A stretch of 64,000 bases of DNA from Lachnospiraceae bacterium AC3007. Its GTDB lineage: Bacteria > Bacillota > Clostridia > Lachnospirales > Lachnospiraceae. The number at the start of each line of letters is the position of its first letter. The first letter of the stretch is position 1. A model generated the notes under the pieces. That model was not told the DNA's origin. It ran no database searches and worked only from the letters and a program-made list of their open reading frames with translations. Both the position numbers and the translations under genes were made by a program. Shown in pieces: positions 41,364 through 50,973 of this stretch. Location of the stretch: contig JHYK01000011.1 of the NCBI GenBank assembly GCA_000621405.1, forward strand, positions 1-64,000, written 5' to 3'.

Positions 41364-43136
41364 ATGAAAACCGACAATTTCTTCGTAAAGAGGATCAGCT
41401 GCATATTAATGTCCGCAATACTGGTCATCTCGATGACAGCCTGCGGGGCGTCAGCGGATACCCCGGCGGAGCCGGCATCAGAGGCGCAGTCGGAGACTGA
41501 AGCCACAGAAGAGGAGACATCGGAGGCGGAAGATGTTGATATGCTCTTTTCCGACAGCGATGTGAAGACAGAGACGGATGATGCCGGTGATGTAGAGAAA
41601 GAAACAACGACATCAGCAGATTCTGATGTCGAAGCGGTGCCATATCTGGAATTTGATTACAAGACAGTCCTTGATGATAAAGAAAAGAAGGGCGACAAGG
41701 TGATCTATGAAGGTTCCTTCAGCTGGCCGGTGCTCTCGGACGCAAGCGCGCTCACGTACCCCGAACTTGCCAAAGCGCTGGAGGATGATTCTGAAGAAGC
41801 CTATGAAGGCTATGCGGGTTCGAGAAAGGAGAGCGTGGAAGAAGCCGAAGAGCGGTATGGCGAGGAGCCGGAGTTCTTTGACAACGGGAATTATTCATAT
41901 CATACCGTGGCATGGCTTCGCAGAGCCGATGATAAGGTCACGAGTTTTGTGACATATTTCAGCACTTTTCTTGGCGGGGCGCATGGTCTTGAGGGCCAGT
42001 TCGGTTACACTTATGACACGAAGACCGGAAAACGTCTTGGCCTTAAGGACGTGATAAAGGACACCTCCACGCTTAACGATATCCTCGAAAAGGAGATACT
42101 CGCAAATTACGATGCGGAGATCTTCGGTGATCTTAAGGGCAGTCTGGACCTGTATGATCCCGATATCACTGAGTATACCGTGACGGATAGCCTGGACGGT
42201 GATTCGTACCCTTATCAGTGGTGCCTTCTGCCTGTAGGAATAGAGTTTTATTTCGAACCGTATTCTCTGGCGTACTATGCAGCCGGTGCTCAGGATGTGA
42301 TACTTACCTATGAAGATTATCCGGACCTTTTTACTGAGGAGTATAAGACTGACGGGGATCAGGGATTTGTATATGAATTTCTCGGCGATCTGGAGCCTTT
42401 CGATCTCACCGGTGACGGAAAGAGGGACAGCCTGTGGGTAGAGGCTTTGGATACGGACGAATATGATTATGCGAACGGACTCTGCGTGACACTGAACGAC
42501 AAAAAGGAAGAGGTAAAGGATATATCCTTCTATAACAGCGGCGGGTCTACAAGATCTGCGTACTATATACGTACCGCTGACGGAAAGCAGTACATATATA
42601 CCGAGGTCATGATCGACGGAATGGAAGACGGTCTGTTCGTATTCGAGATAAATAAAGACAAGCCCAAATTCGTGGACAGTACCGACATGCATCTGGCAGA
42701 TATAGTGAAGTATGATGACGATTTTATCTGGTACAGGATGACAGGTGCGGATCCTGACAGCATGGAGCTTTTCAGGCAGGTTGATATCTTTGTAACGTGC
42801 AATGCGATGGCTCACTGTCATGTCGGGATAAAAGGAATGCCCGAAGTCGATGAAGCGTACAGGCCGGTCGGTATCGGTGACGACCGCGCTCTTATTTCAA
42901 AGATCGAACTGACCTGCGACATTGTCGATGAAGACGGGAAGGTCATCTCCGAAAAGGAGAAGATAAAAGCCGGAGAGTCCTTCCTTATCACAGCGACCGA
43001 CGCCGAATCCTATGTGGACGCAAGGATGTCTGACGACAGGATAGCAAGGATATATGTGACAGGATACGGCTATGACTGGAAGATAGACGGGGTGCAGGAC
43101 AGGGACTGCTTCGAAGTGCTCTATCTTGCAGGGTAA
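41364..43136 (+). CDS. Lipoprotein with RsiV/DUF3298-like domain
   Basis: The 590-aa lipoprotein has signal SAILVISMTACG (lipobox Cys at about residue 23), an acidic Thr/Glu linker, then a domain (about 90-330) with DFDYK-like strand, SYHTVAWLRRADDKVTSFVT, YFSTFLGGAHG and YTYDTKTGKRLGLKDVIKD. This is the DUF4163/DUF3298 pattern of RsiV and PdaC. The remaining 260 residues form an unassigned beta-rich domain. Likely surface role in cell-wall sensing or processing. ATG 41364 has AGAGGAGG. Confidence 0.82.
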   Translation: MKTDNFFVKRISCILMSAILVISMTACGASADTPAEPASEAQSETEATEEETSEAEDVDMLFSDSDVKTETDDAGDVEKETTTSADSDVEAVPYLEFDYKTVLDDKEKKGDKVIYEGSFSWPVLSDASALTYPELAKALEDDSEEAYEGYAGSRKESVEEAEERYGEEPEFFDNGNYSYHTVAWLRRADDKVTSFVTYFSTFLGGAHGLEGQFGYTYDTKTGKRLGLKDVIKDTSTLNDILEKEILANYDAEIFGDLKGSLDLYDPDITEYTVTDSLDGDSYPYQWCLLPVGIEFYFEPYSLAYYAAGAQDVILTYEDYPDLFTEEYKTDGDQGFVYEFLGDLEPFDLTGDGKRDSLWVEALDTDEYDYANGLCVTLNDKKEEVKDISFYNSGGSTRSAYYIRTADGKQYIYTEVMIDGMEDGLFVFEINKDKPKFVDSTDMHLADIVKYDDDFIWYRMTGADPDSMELFRQVDIFVTCNAMAHCHVGIKGMPEVDEAYRPVGIGDDRALISKIELTCDIVDEDGKVISEKEKIKAGESFLITATDAESYVDARMSDDRIARIYVTGYGYDWKIDGVQDRDCFEVLYLAG

Positions 43137-43226
43137 TACGCGTACAGAATATAGGACAGCAAAAATGAGACACTGAGATCAGGCCGGGGACGGTATCGTA
43201 TCCGGGCAGGATCGGAGGTGCATGAC

Positions 43227-43730
43227 ATGAAGAGAGCTATCATTTTATCGTTTGTATTATCATTGCTGGCTGTGACACCCGCTTTTGCAGGGGCGTCGCG
43301 ATACGATCCCGAGACGGAGAGACTCATGCGTGAAGCAGGTCTTCAGGTGGATGAGCTCGAGTGGGAAGAGATCGACAGACGCCAGCAGGAATACATGAGG
43401 CGGATGGACGGCGGGACTTCGTCAAATGATGAGCTGCATGTAAGGAGCGGCGGGGCAGGCAGCGGATCAGTGGCAGTGACCGACACGGCCGACGAACTGC
43501 ATGTCTACAGTAATGATTACGCCGCACAGAACAGCAGTTACGGGGCCAAGTACAGCTATGATGAGTTCCACACTGCTCCGAAGGATATCGAAGCTAACGA
43601 CGGCTACGGCGCAGGAGGCTTTGACGAGCTCCATATCAATGAGAATTACCGCAGCAGAGTCTGGCATCCAAAGCACAGGGGCAACAGGATAGAAGGCTTC
43701 GACGAATTCCGTTTTCCGGACGAGATGTAA
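43227..43730 (+). CDS. Secreted protein with DELH repeats
   Basis: The 167-aa protein has a signal peptide (KRAIILSFVLSLLAVTPAFA, cleavage after AFA) and no membrane anchor. Five spaced copies of an acidic-hydrophobic-His motif follow: NDELHVRS, ADELHVYS, YDEFHTAP, FDELHINE and FDEFRFPDEM, separated by 20-25 residue Gly/Ser/Tyr/Asn-rich segments. No family recognised. Regular His and acidic residues could bind metal or a surface partner (inference). ATG 43227 has GGAGG. Confidence 0.75.
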   Translation: MKRAIILSFVLSLLAVTPAFAGASRYDPETERLMREAGLQVDELEWEEIDRRQQEYMRRMDGGTSSNDELHVRSGGAGSGSVAVTDTADELHVYSNDYAAQNSSYGAKYSYDEFHTAPKDIEANDGYGAGGFDELHINENYRSRVWHPKHRGNRIEGFDEFRFPDEM

Positions 43731-43757
43731 AGTATTACTTGAGATGTGAAGCGGTAC

Positions 43758-44399
43758 TTATTTCCTGCCCGTTACTACGATCCAGAATTCTCCCTCTTTT
43801 GTGTGGATGTCGGTTTCTGAGAAGCCGGCATCCCGGAAAAGAGTTCTGAACTCATCGATCCCCGGGACGAACATATTGTAGCGCTGTATATTATCCCTGC
43901 AATGCGGGGTCAGATCGGGCCGCTCGTATATCTCCGATACGAGCATGAAGCAGCCCCCGGGCGCAAGGACACGTCTTACTTCAGCCAGGCTTTTCACATG
44001 ATCAGGCCAGAAATAAAAGCTCTCGACAGTTATTATCTTTTCGAACATATCCTCCTCAAAAGGAAGATCCTCTACAGAAGCACGGACCACATTCAATCTT
44101 CCGGCATCTATAAGAGAGGCATTTGTCTTTTTCGTGAGATCTACTGATACCTCAGAGTAATCTACTCCGGTAAGAGAGGCGTCGGGCGCGAGCTCCGACA
44201 GGCGTCTGAGTGTCGCTCCTCCACCGCAGCCGATATCAAGGATCGAGGAGGTATCTCTGTAATCCCAAAGCGATAATGCCCATTCGGTAAGATCTGAATG
44301 CTCCTCATTCATATAGAGAAGCATATCTTCGCCGGCGGAACCCGTAGGCTTCGCGGGATTGCCGGCATCTGTAAGCTTTCTGTTAGGTTCAAGACTCAT
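43758..44399 (-). CDS. Class I SAM-dependent methyltransferase
   Basis: The 213-aa methyltransferase has motif I SSILDIGCGGGATLRRL, motif II SLTGVDYSEVSVDL, and later LPFEEDMFEKIITVESFYFW and LAEVRRVLAPGGCFMLV. It belongs to the ubiE/Methyltransf_11 type acting on small molecules; the substrate is unknown. It stands alone on the minus strand between convergent plus-strand genes. Confidence 0.9.
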   Translation of the reverse strand: MSLEPNRKLTDAGNPAKPTGSAGEDMLLYMNEEHSDLTEWALSLWDYRDTSSILDIGCGGGATLRRLSELAPDASLTGVDYSEVSVDLTKKTNASLIDAGRLNVVRASVEDLPFEEDMFEKIITVESFYFWPDHVKSLAEVRRVLAPGGCFMLVSEIYERPDLTPHCRDNIQRYNMFVPGIDEFRTLFRDAGFSETDIHTKEGEFWIVVTGRK

Positions 44400-44499
44400 G
44401 ATTGACTCCTATTCTGTATGATGTCACAATGCAATTGTACACCAACATATGAAAGGATTGAAATGAGGCATGCTATCCGGGGGTTACTCCGGGGGAGAA

Positions 44500-44585
44500 G
44501 TCAGCGGAAACTGTCGCGACTGACTTACTACCATGAGGTGTTGGATCTGCAGAGGAAGTCAATGAGAACCGTCCCCGTTGACTTA
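44500..44585. repeat. Two hairpin repeats, one degenerate
   Basis: 44556-44585 has AAGTCAA/TTGACTT around the 15-nt loop TGAGAACCGTCCCCG. A degenerate neighbour at about 44498-44528 keeps AAGTCA/TGACTT but has a 17-nt altered loop. A 63-codon frame across them (44418-44609) is considered spurious. Confidence 0.8.
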
Positions 44586-44613
44586 CCGGTGACTTACGAG
44601 AGGAGATGATGAT

Positions 44614-44856
44614 ATGAGCATGATCACGGAAGAGATGGCTGTCGAGTATCATAAATGCAGTCTGTATAAGGAATACATAGAGCAGCTTCAGATCAGTGAG
44701 AAGAATGAAGGGGATGAGTTCATGCAGTCCCTGCGCTGCTCCAATATCTATGTCCCCGATACGAAGGAAGTGACTGAAAAATACAGGAAGCTTGCCATGG
44801 AGCAGGGGATCGACAGCGGGTGGATCGAAAGATTCATGCCCGCAGCGGACGCATAA
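44614..44856 (+). CDS. 80-aa hypothetical protein (DTKEVTEKYR family)
   Basis: An intact 80-aa protein, MSMITEEMAVEYHKCSLYKE at the start and VPDTKEVTEKYRKLAMEQGI in the second half. Helical and charged. Its C-terminal 36 residues recur in relics at 13162-13269 and 21346-21380, both next to Rpn genes or relics. ATG follows GAGAGGAG. Function unknown. The recurrence suggests it is, or was, part of a mobile or selfish module. Confidence 0.7.
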   Translation: MSMITEEMAVEYHKCSLYKEYIEQLQISEKNEGDEFMQSLRCSNIYVPDTKEVTEKYRKLAMEQGIDSGWIERFMPAADA

Positions 44857-44872
44857 GACTTCCGAGGACGAT

Positions 44873-45502
44873 CTATTTTATATAATCCCTGACGTTGAGA
44901 GTTTCGTCTGTTCTTTGTTCTTCGTCTATTATACCGGGCACCAGCTCGGTCACATAGGTGTCACCGGTTGCGGGATCGATATGATAGTAAGTGAGAGCTC
45001 CGGTGTAGGACCTGAATACGACCACGATCTCTTTGTCATCGCTTGAAGAGATGTCCCAGTACACAGGATACTCGCCTGCTTCCACGATGTCCTTGAGATC
45101 GGGATTCTGCTCATAACAGTAATCCGTGATCGCATCTACGGCCTGTACCTCGGTGATCAGATCATCGGAAGCGCCTGCTTCATCGGCGTTTTCAGCATCC
45201 CTGGCATTTTCAGCATCACCGGCCTTATCTGTATCGCCGGAATCCTCCGACGAATCATCCTTATCTGTACCGACTGCGTCTTTCTTACCTGCAGTATCCG
45301 TGCCGGCAGTATCTTCATCTGCGGGCTTTTCGGTATCGGCGGCATCATCGGCAGTATCCGCTGCTTCCTCTTTCGCGGATGATGCGCTTTTTTCTGTACC
45401 GGATCCGTTGTTCTTTAAGACCGGCTTGCTCTTCTGTCCGCCGCATCCTACAAGACACATTATGATCATCACCCATAAAATGAAAAGTACTGTCTTCTTC
45501 AT
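44873..45502 (-). CDS. Lipoprotein with acidic linker
   Basis: About 209 aa. Signal ending MIIMCLVGCGGQ (lipobox Cys about residue 20), then a 95-residue Ala/Asp/Glu/Gly/Thr low-complexity linker, then a C-terminal domain (about 120-209: YCYEQNPDLKDIVEAGEYPV, YWDISSSDDKEIVVVF, TYYHIDPATGDTYVTELVPG) of small secreted type. Function unknown. Start is ATG 45502 with GGAGGAG upstream; the longer frame is rejected. Confidence 0.78.
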   Translation of the reverse strand: MKKTVLFILWVMIIMCLVGCGGQKSKPVLKNNGSGTEKSASSAKEEAADTADDAADTEKPADEDTAGTDTAGKKDAVGTDKDDSSEDSGDTDKAGDAENARDAENADEAGASDDLITEVQAVDAITDYCYEQNPDLKDIVEAGEYPVYWDISSSDDKEIVVVFRSYTGALTYYHIDPATGDTYVTELVPGIIDEEQRTDETLNVRDYIK

Positions 45503-45714
45503 GATCTCCTCCATGACGGGCACTTGTGCGAACCCGTCGATCCGAATTACAGATCCGGATCTGCCATCGGAACCGTCCACCTTTGATACTGACTATCGTG
45601 ACCGACAAACCGATTGTATCACATCAGGGAAATAAAGACATCCTAAAACAACTTCATAAAACGAACCGGAAGTAGTAATATATTAATAACGTCATAACTA
45701 AGGACTCACAGCCA

Positions 45715-46449
45715 TTGGCCAAGGATCAGAGCAATCAGAAAAGCGGATTTTGCATAACAGGAAAAGAGGTGTTCGAGGCCTTCAAGACCTCGATCCCCAT
45801 AATGGTCACATTCATAGTGCTGGGCACCGGATACGGACTGCTCCTTGAGAAGCACGGCTACGGACCGGTATGGGCTCTTGTCTCGGGCCTTGTGATATTC
45901 AGCGGCACTGTCCAGTATGTGAGCGTCGGCCTGCTCAGCGCAGGATCTTTTGTGATGGCGGCTGTCACCGCGCTCATGATCTCGGTAAGATACATCTTTT
46001 TATCCATATCCATGATAGGGAGATACAAGGACGAGGGAAAGCGCAAATGGTATCTTTTCTATGCGCTGTGCGACGAGACCTATGCCATGCTGAGCCATGA
46101 CGAGGTCCCCGAGGGGGTGAATGTCAGCGGGTACAGATTCCTTGTCACTCTCTTCGACCAGTCATCCTGGGTGCTCGGCTCATTCCTGGGAGGGTGGATC
46201 GGAACACTCATCAGGTTTGATTCCACAGGCATTGATTTTGCGATGACCGCGCTCTTTCTGACGGTCTTTATCGAGCAGTGGATGAGGTCGGGGAGCCATA
46301 TCCCGGCGATAACGGGAGTCCTTGCGACCCTTGCCTGCAGGCTTTTATTCGGGCCGGATCTTTTCCTTATCCCTTCGATAGTCATCATCCTCATCGTGAT
46401 GACGGTGATGAGAAAGAAGATAGAGTCAGGAGGTGAGAGTGATGCCTGA
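45715..46449 (+). CDS. azlC: AzlC-family branched-chain amino acid exporter subunit
   Basis: The 244-aa membrane protein shows FKTSIPIMVTFIVLGTGYGL, VFSGTVQYVSVGLLSAG (family signature) and the helix pair typical of AzlC, large subunit of the AzlCD exporter of branched-chain amino acids and analogues. The start is TTG 45715, with AAGGA about 12 nt upstream. The azlD gene overlaps its 3' end by 8 nt. Confidence 0.9.
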   Translation: MAKDQSNQKSGFCITGKEVFEAFKTSIPIMVTFIVLGTGYGLLLEKHGYGPVWALVSGLVIFSGTVQYVSVGLLSAGSFVMAAVTALMISVRYIFLSISMIGRYKDEGKRKWYLFYALCDETYAMLSHDEVPEGVNVSGYRFLVTLFDQSSWVLGSFLGGWIGTLIRFDSTGIDFAMTALFLTVFIEQWMRSGSHIPAITGVLATLACRLLFGPDLFLIPSIVIILIVMTVMRKKIESGGESDA

Positions 46450-46771
46450 CATAAGACATGCGATCATCATAATAGCCGTGATGGGAGCCGTTACTCTCGC
46501 TACCAGGATCCTGCCGGTACTTATATTCGGACGGGGAGAAAAGATCCCTGATTTTATTCTCTATCTGGGCAGGGTGATACCATATACCGCGATGGGCCTG
46601 CTGCTCGTATACTGTCTGCGCAACGTGTCGGTCACGGGGGGATCCCACGGTCTGCCGGAGCTTATTGCCCTGCTGGCAGTGGCCCTATCCTATATCTTCA
46701 GGCGCAACACCGTCTTAAGCGTCATTATCGGGACTGTCCTCTATATGTTTCTCGTGCAGAAGGTATTTTGA
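46442..46771 (+). CDS. azlD: AzlD-family transporter subunit
   Basis: The 109-aa protein has four predicted helices and AVTLATRILPVLIFG, typical of AzlD, the small partner of AzlC. ATG 46442 has AGGAGG eight nt upstream within azlC. GTG 46433 is less likely. Confidence 0.9.
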   Translation: MPDIRHAIIIIAVMGAVTLATRILPVLIFGRGEKIPDFILYLGRVIPYTAMGLLLVYCLRNVSVTGGSHGLPELIALLAVALSYIFRRNTVLSVIIGTVLYMFLVQKVF

Positions 46772-46853
46772 AGTGCCGGAAGAAAGCAGCAGATCCCGCG
46801 CAAAGGACCGGCCCGGAGGCTTTTGAGGGGCATCCTGTGACGCAGCGGCGTTG

Positions 46854-46883
46854 TTGACAATGAGAATTCGAGAATCGTATAAT
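46854..46883 (+). promoter_or_regulatory. Promoter of chemoreceptor gene
   Basis: TTGACA, 18 nt (containing GAATTC flanked by AGAATTCGAGAATCG), TATAAT: both boxes match consensus exactly, about 75 nt before the chemoreceptor start. Confidence 0.85.
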
Positions 46884-46957
46884 CATTAGACTGAGTTTTT
46901 TACAGCAGATAAGTTCTTTTTTCAGCATAATTCTTACTGATGGAGGAAGTCAAAACC

Positions 46958-48967
46958 ATGAAAAAAAGAAAATCTCTGAAAAAGTCCCTGCTCAGCAAGA
47001 TCATTATCAGTGTGGCGATCATCGTCGTTATCATCACGCAGATAAGCATCAAGCTGGCATCTGACAACATTCAGAATCTTACGAACAATATTCTGGCAAG
47101 AGAGTCCGAGACCTATTCAAGGGAGATCGAGAGCTGGTGGAGCAATATCTGCCAGAGAGTCAGCCAGACAGCAGATATCATGAGGAGTACACCCGAGATG
47201 TCCAATGACGATACTCTTGCGATGCTTCTTGAGCTTACGGCTCTGGATCCCGATTCTCAGGATATCTATATGGCATATGGTGATACAGGCTTATTCCTTG
47301 ACGGATCAGGCTGGATCCCGGATGATACGTTTGTATTTACAGACAGGCCCTGGTATGTAGGAGCTGTACAGAAGAACGGCGAGATATTCTCTTCCGAGCC
47401 TTATGTAGACGCTTCCACCGGCAAGACATGCCTTGCATGCTCTGTCATGATAAGGGACGGCGTCGTTCTTTCCAGCGATATCAACTTTGACAAGGTTGCC
47501 GAGAAGATATCGGGATTCACTTCTATATCGCCGGATGTAAAGTACTATATCATCAATAAGGAATCGAAGGACGTCCTCCTCAGCAACAAGGTCGACTGTG
47601 TCGGACAGAATCTTACGTCCGCAACGGATCCGATCCTTACGGGTATAGCTCCTGTGTTTGATTCGCTCGATAAGAGCAACACCGCAGGCGGCAGCAAGGT
47701 CGTGACTGCCAAGACTTCTGCAGGTTCACAGATGATCACAGCTACGGATATCGAAGGCACCTCATGGGCTATCGTGAGCGCGGTTCCTTCTTCTCTCCTC
47801 AGCAAGATGATACTGAAGGTCATGTATATCACCTTTGCGAGCGCGATCATACTGCTGATACTGCTGTCGCTCTTCATCTATTCGATCATAAGCAAGGCTA
47901 TCAACCCTGTTACGACCATTACAGAGCGCATTACAGATATCAGTAAGGGTGACTTCACAGTTACGATACAGCCTGAAGGCAATAATGAGATAACGACGCT
48001 GGCGGAGAGCCTGAATGAATACATAGAAAAGATGCGCGCTACGCTGAACAGCCTGTCGGATATCTCGGGCGCAATGAACAGCCGCGCCGGCGAGTGCTTC
48101 GATATCTCGCATATTCTGGCCGATGCCAACAGCAATCAGGGACAGTCTATCGACCAGCTCAATACGACCCTTAATGAGATGAACACATCCATCGAGGATA
48201 TCGCGTACTCGGCTACAGAGCTAGCGAACACATCCAGCCAGCTCACGCAGAGCGCACAGGATGTCATGGATCTCTGCAATGAGACCCTTGAAGCTTCCTC
48301 AAAGGGCAAGGATGAGATGGCCGGCATGACGAGGAACGTCAGCACTCTTAATGAGACGATCAACGAGCTCACCTCTCTTATCAGAGAGACTGCCAAGACT
48401 GTCGAGGAGATCACCGGCATCACGGATACCATCAATGCCATCTCCAACCAGACCAACCTTCTCTCTCTCAACGCTTCGATAGAGGCTGCAAGAGCCGGAG
48501 AGATGGGCAAGGGCTTCGCCGTGGTCGCAACCGAGGTCGGAACACTTGCAAGTCAGTCATCCGAGGCTACGGAGACCATCCGCAAGCTCGTGGAAGGCAT
48601 TACAAAGAATATCTCCGATATCAATACCAAGGCTGAGATATGCGTGGGCGATATGGAGACCTGCCTCAGCGCCGTGTCGGGAGCCAATGAGTCCTTCGAG
48701 ACCATCTACGGAGACGTGGCAAAGGCTACTGACGGTATCAGCACTATCGCGGACGGCATAAGCAAGATCAACGAAGTCGCTTCCAACAACGCGGCTACCA
48801 CCGAGGAGCAGGCGGCAAGCATCAATCAGGTACTCGAACTCAGCAACATGATCGTATCCGAGAGCACCAAGCTTCGCACCGAGACCGAGAACATCACGAG
48901 CATCTCGGAGAACCTGAACCAGTACTCGAACGATATCAATTCCGATCTGTCGCAGTATACGGTGTAA
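46958..48967 (+). CDS. Methyl-accepting chemotaxis protein, dCache type
   Basis: The 669-aa receptor has TM1 (about 12-31), an extracellular double-Cache sensor (about 32-285, with [26 protein letters not shown] and [12 protein letters not shown]), TM2 (about 290-312), a HAMP domain and a cytoplasmic signalling domain with hairpin tip [20 protein letters not shown] and [13 protein letters not shown]. The dCache motif with paired Trp/Tyr suggests an amine or amino-acid ligand, not assignable further. ATG 46958 has GGAGGA upstream; the 46940 start overlaps that site. Confidence 0.94.
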   Translation: MKKRKSLKKSLLSKIIISVAIIVVIITQISIKLASDNIQNLTNNILARESETYSREIESWWSNICQRVSQTADIMRSTPEMSNDDTLAMLLELTALDPDSQDIYMAYGDTGLFLDGSGWIPDDTFVFTDRPWYVGAVQKNGEIFSSEPYVDASTGKTCLACSVMIRDGVVLSSDINFDKVAEKISGFTSISPDVKYYIINKESKDVLLSNKVDCVGQNLTSATDPILTGIAPVFDSLDKSNTAGGSKVVTAKTSAGSQMITATDIEGTSWAIVSAVPSSLLSKMILKVMYITFASAIILLILLSLFIYSIISKAINPVTTITERITDISKGDFTVTIQPEGNNEITTLAESLNEYIEKMRATLNSLSDISGAMNSRAGECFDISHILADANSNQGQSIDQLNTTLNEMNTSIEDIAYSATELANTSSQLTQSAQDVMDLCNETLEASSKGKDEMAGMTRNVSTLNETINELTSLIRETAKTVEEITGITDTINAISNQTNLLSLNASIEAARAGEMGKGFAVVATEVGTLASQSSEATETIRKLVEGITKNISDINTKAEICVGDMETCLSAVSGANESFETIYGDVAKATDGISTIADGISKINEVASNNAATTEEQAASINQVLELSNMIVSESTKLRTETENITSISENLNQYSNDINSDLSQYTV

Positions 48968-48994
48968 GGACAGCGTAAAGCATAGCAGTACTTC

Positions 48995-49039
48995 AAAAGC
49001 AGGTATAAGGCTGGCAGCGGCGTTATACCTGCTTTTTCT
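48995..49039 (+). terminator. Intrinsic terminator after chemoreceptor
   Basis: AAAAGCAGGTATAA pairs perfectly with TTATACCTGCTTTTT across a 14-nt loop. Confidence 0.92.
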
Positions 49040-49095
49040 TTACAGGAAATAAAAGAATAATAAAGCAGCATAAAAAGGACGGGGATACAGAACAC

Positions 49096-49698
49096 ATGAA
49101 AAAGACAGCGGTCATTTTTCCGGGAATAGGATATACCATAGACAAGCCTCTGCTGTATTACTCAAGGAAGGCGGCGCTCGAGCACGGCTATGACGTCATA
49201 AGCGTTGAGTACAGCGGGGTGGACAAGGACTGCCTCAGGCATAAAGAAAAGATGACGGATGCCTTCAATAAGGCGTTCATGCAGGTGGAGGAGCAGCTTA
49301 AGGAGACGGATCCTGCATCCGGCGGGGATATCATTTTTATCTCAAAGAGCATAGGTACTGTCATAGCGGCCGTATATGCCGAAAAGTATGACATAAAGGC
49401 CAGACAGCTCTTCTTTACCCCTCTGGAGCAGACCTTTCTCAAGGCTGAGGAAGGCAACGGCCTGGTGTACTTCGGGGATAACGATCCCTGGATCGAGACG
49501 GATACCATAAGGCGGCTCTGTGAAGAGTACAAGATGCCCTACAGGATCTTTGCCGGAGCCAATCACTCCCTTGAGACAGGGCGCGTGCATGAGGACGTCG
49601 ATAATATACAGTTCATCATGCATGAGGCCGAAGACTATATAGCCGGCATTGACAAAGTATATTGTGCGCAATATAATACGACAAAAGATGACAATTAA
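49096..49698 (+). CDS. Alpha/beta hydrolase-like protein
   Basis: The 200-aa protein opens KKTAVIFPGIGYTIDKPLLY, has a nucleophile elbow FISKSIGTVIAAVYA (G/K-S-I-G), an acid region VYFGDNDPWIE and the catalytic His in FAGANHSLETG. It fits short alpha/beta hydrolases of the dienelactone-hydrolase type; substrate unknown. A MarR-type regulator gene starts 17 nt downstream. Confidence 0.82.
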   Translation: MKKTAVIFPGIGYTIDKPLLYYSRKAALEHGYDVISVEYSGVDKDCLRHKEKMTDAFNKAFMQVEEQLKETDPASGGDIIFISKSIGTVIAAVYAEKYDIKARQLFFTPLEQTFLKAEEGNGLVYFGDNDPWIETDTIRRLCEEYKMPYRIFAGANHSLETGRVHEDVDNIQFIMHEAEDYIAGIDKVYCAQYNTTKDDN

Positions 49699-49714
49699 GA
49701 CTTGAGGTATATTC

Positions 49715-50170
49715 ATGGCAGAAAAATATGATCAGCTCTTATTGAAGAACCAGTTGTGCTTTCCGCTGTATGCATGCGGGCGAAAGATAGTCGGAAGCTA
49801 CACACCATATCTCAAACCGCTCGGACTCACGTATACGCAGTATATCGCGATGATGGTGATGTGGGAGAAGGAGAGCGTATCGGTCGGACAGATGGGGGAG
49901 ATGCTCCATCTTGATGCCGGAACTCTCACTCCGCTCCTTAAGAGACTTGAAAAAGCAGGGTATGTCACGAGGCAGCGGTCAAAGGAGGATGAGCGCATCA
50001 CGGTCATCTCCATTACGCGCAAGGGGAAGGCCCTCAGGGATAAATGCAGTGATATCCCGTCAAAGCTCGCTGCGGAAGGCTCGGCACTCACCGATAAGGA
50101 GGCGAAGGAACTGTACAGGATACTATATAAGTTCCTTGAGGATCAGGAAGACAAGGAGGCGAAGAAATGA
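49715..50170 (+). CDS. MarR/OhrR-family transcriptional regulator
   Basis: The 151-aa winged-helix regulator begins with KNQLCFPLYACGRKI, where the Cys at residue 15 matches the redox-sensing Cys of OhrR, and has LTYTQYIAMMVMWEKE, LDAGTLTPLLKRLEKAGYVT (recognition helix) and RITVISITRKGKAL (wing). OhrR proteins sense organic peroxides by oxidation of that Cys. The hydrolase genes on both sides are probably its targets (inference). Confidence 0.9.
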   Translation: MAEKYDQLLLKNQLCFPLYACGRKIVGSYTPYLKPLGLTYTQYIAMMVMWEKESVSVGQMGEMLHLDAGTLTPLLKRLEKAGYVTRQRSKEDERITVISITRKGKALRDKCSDIPSKLAAEGSALTDKEAKELYRILYKFLEDQEDKEAKK

Positions 50171-50973
50171 TCCCTATTGAGACTGTTAAGACTGATGATT
50201 TTTCCATGGATTATTTTAAATACGGAAAGGGGCCGCGGACTATGGTGCTCGTGCCCGGGATCAGCGTGAAAAGCGTCATGAATGATGCTGATGCCGTGGC
50301 TGATGCATTCTCGATATCGCACGATGACTTCACGACTTACGTCATCGACAGGAGGAAAGAGCTTCCGCCGGAATACAGCGTACTTGATATGGCAAGAGAT
50401 ACCGCTGAGGCAATAAAGCAGCTGGGCCTTACCGATATCTATATCTTCGGCGCCTCTCAGGGCGGGATGATCGCCATGACCATAGCGATCGAGCATCCTG
50501 AACTCGTAAAAAAAATGGCATTGGCTTCGACTTCTTCACATATCACCGACGAACAGTATGCGGCTCTGAAGGAATGGAAGGAGCTTGCAGAAAAGGGCGA
50601 CAGGACCGGGCTGTATCTTAGATTCGGGGAGCTGATCTATCCGCCCGCTGTCTTTGAGCAGTTTAAGGATTACTTTATCGAGACAAGCAAGACCGTTACG
50701 GACGAAGAGCTTGAGAGATTCGTGATACTTGCTTCAGGCACGAAGGGGTTTGATGTGTCGGACAGGTTGCAGGAGATCAAATGCCCCGTCCTTACGACAG
50801 GGACCTTTGAGGATGAGGTGCTTGATTCCGATGCTACCATGGAGATAGCGGAGAAGCTTGATTACAGGGACGATTTCCGTCTGTATATGTATACCGGATT
50901 CGGGCACGCATCATTTGACACGGCGCCGGATTACAGGAAGAGAGTCATGGACTTTTTTCTTGACGGAGAATGA
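50167..50973 (+). CDS. Alpha/beta hydrolase
   Basis: The 268-aa enzyme has GPRTMVLVPGISVKSVMNDA (oxyanion region), IYIFGASQGGMIAMTIAIEH (G-x-S-x-G nucleophile Ser), a cap region, an Asp in TTGTFEDEVLD and the catalytic His in TGFGHASFD. Substrate unknown. Its ATGA overlap with the regulator gene and with the following gene places it in a coupled operon. Confidence 0.9.
   Translation: MIPIETVKTDDFSMDYFKYGKGPRTMVLVPGISVKSVMNDADAVADAFSISHDDFTTYVIDRRKELPPEYSVLDMARDTAEAIKQLGLTDIYIFGASQGGMIAMTIAIEHPELVKKMALASTSSHITDEQYAALKEWKELAEKGDRTGLYLRFGELIYPPAVFEQFKDYFIETSKTVTDEELERFVILASGTKGFDVSDRLQEIKCPVLTTGTFEDEVLDSDATMEIAEKLDYRDDFRLYMYTGFGHASFDTAPDYRKRVMDFFLDGE

Noticed and set aside
44418-44609. 63-aa plus-strand ORF
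   Set aside because: It is mostly made of two hairpin repeats and lacks coding features.
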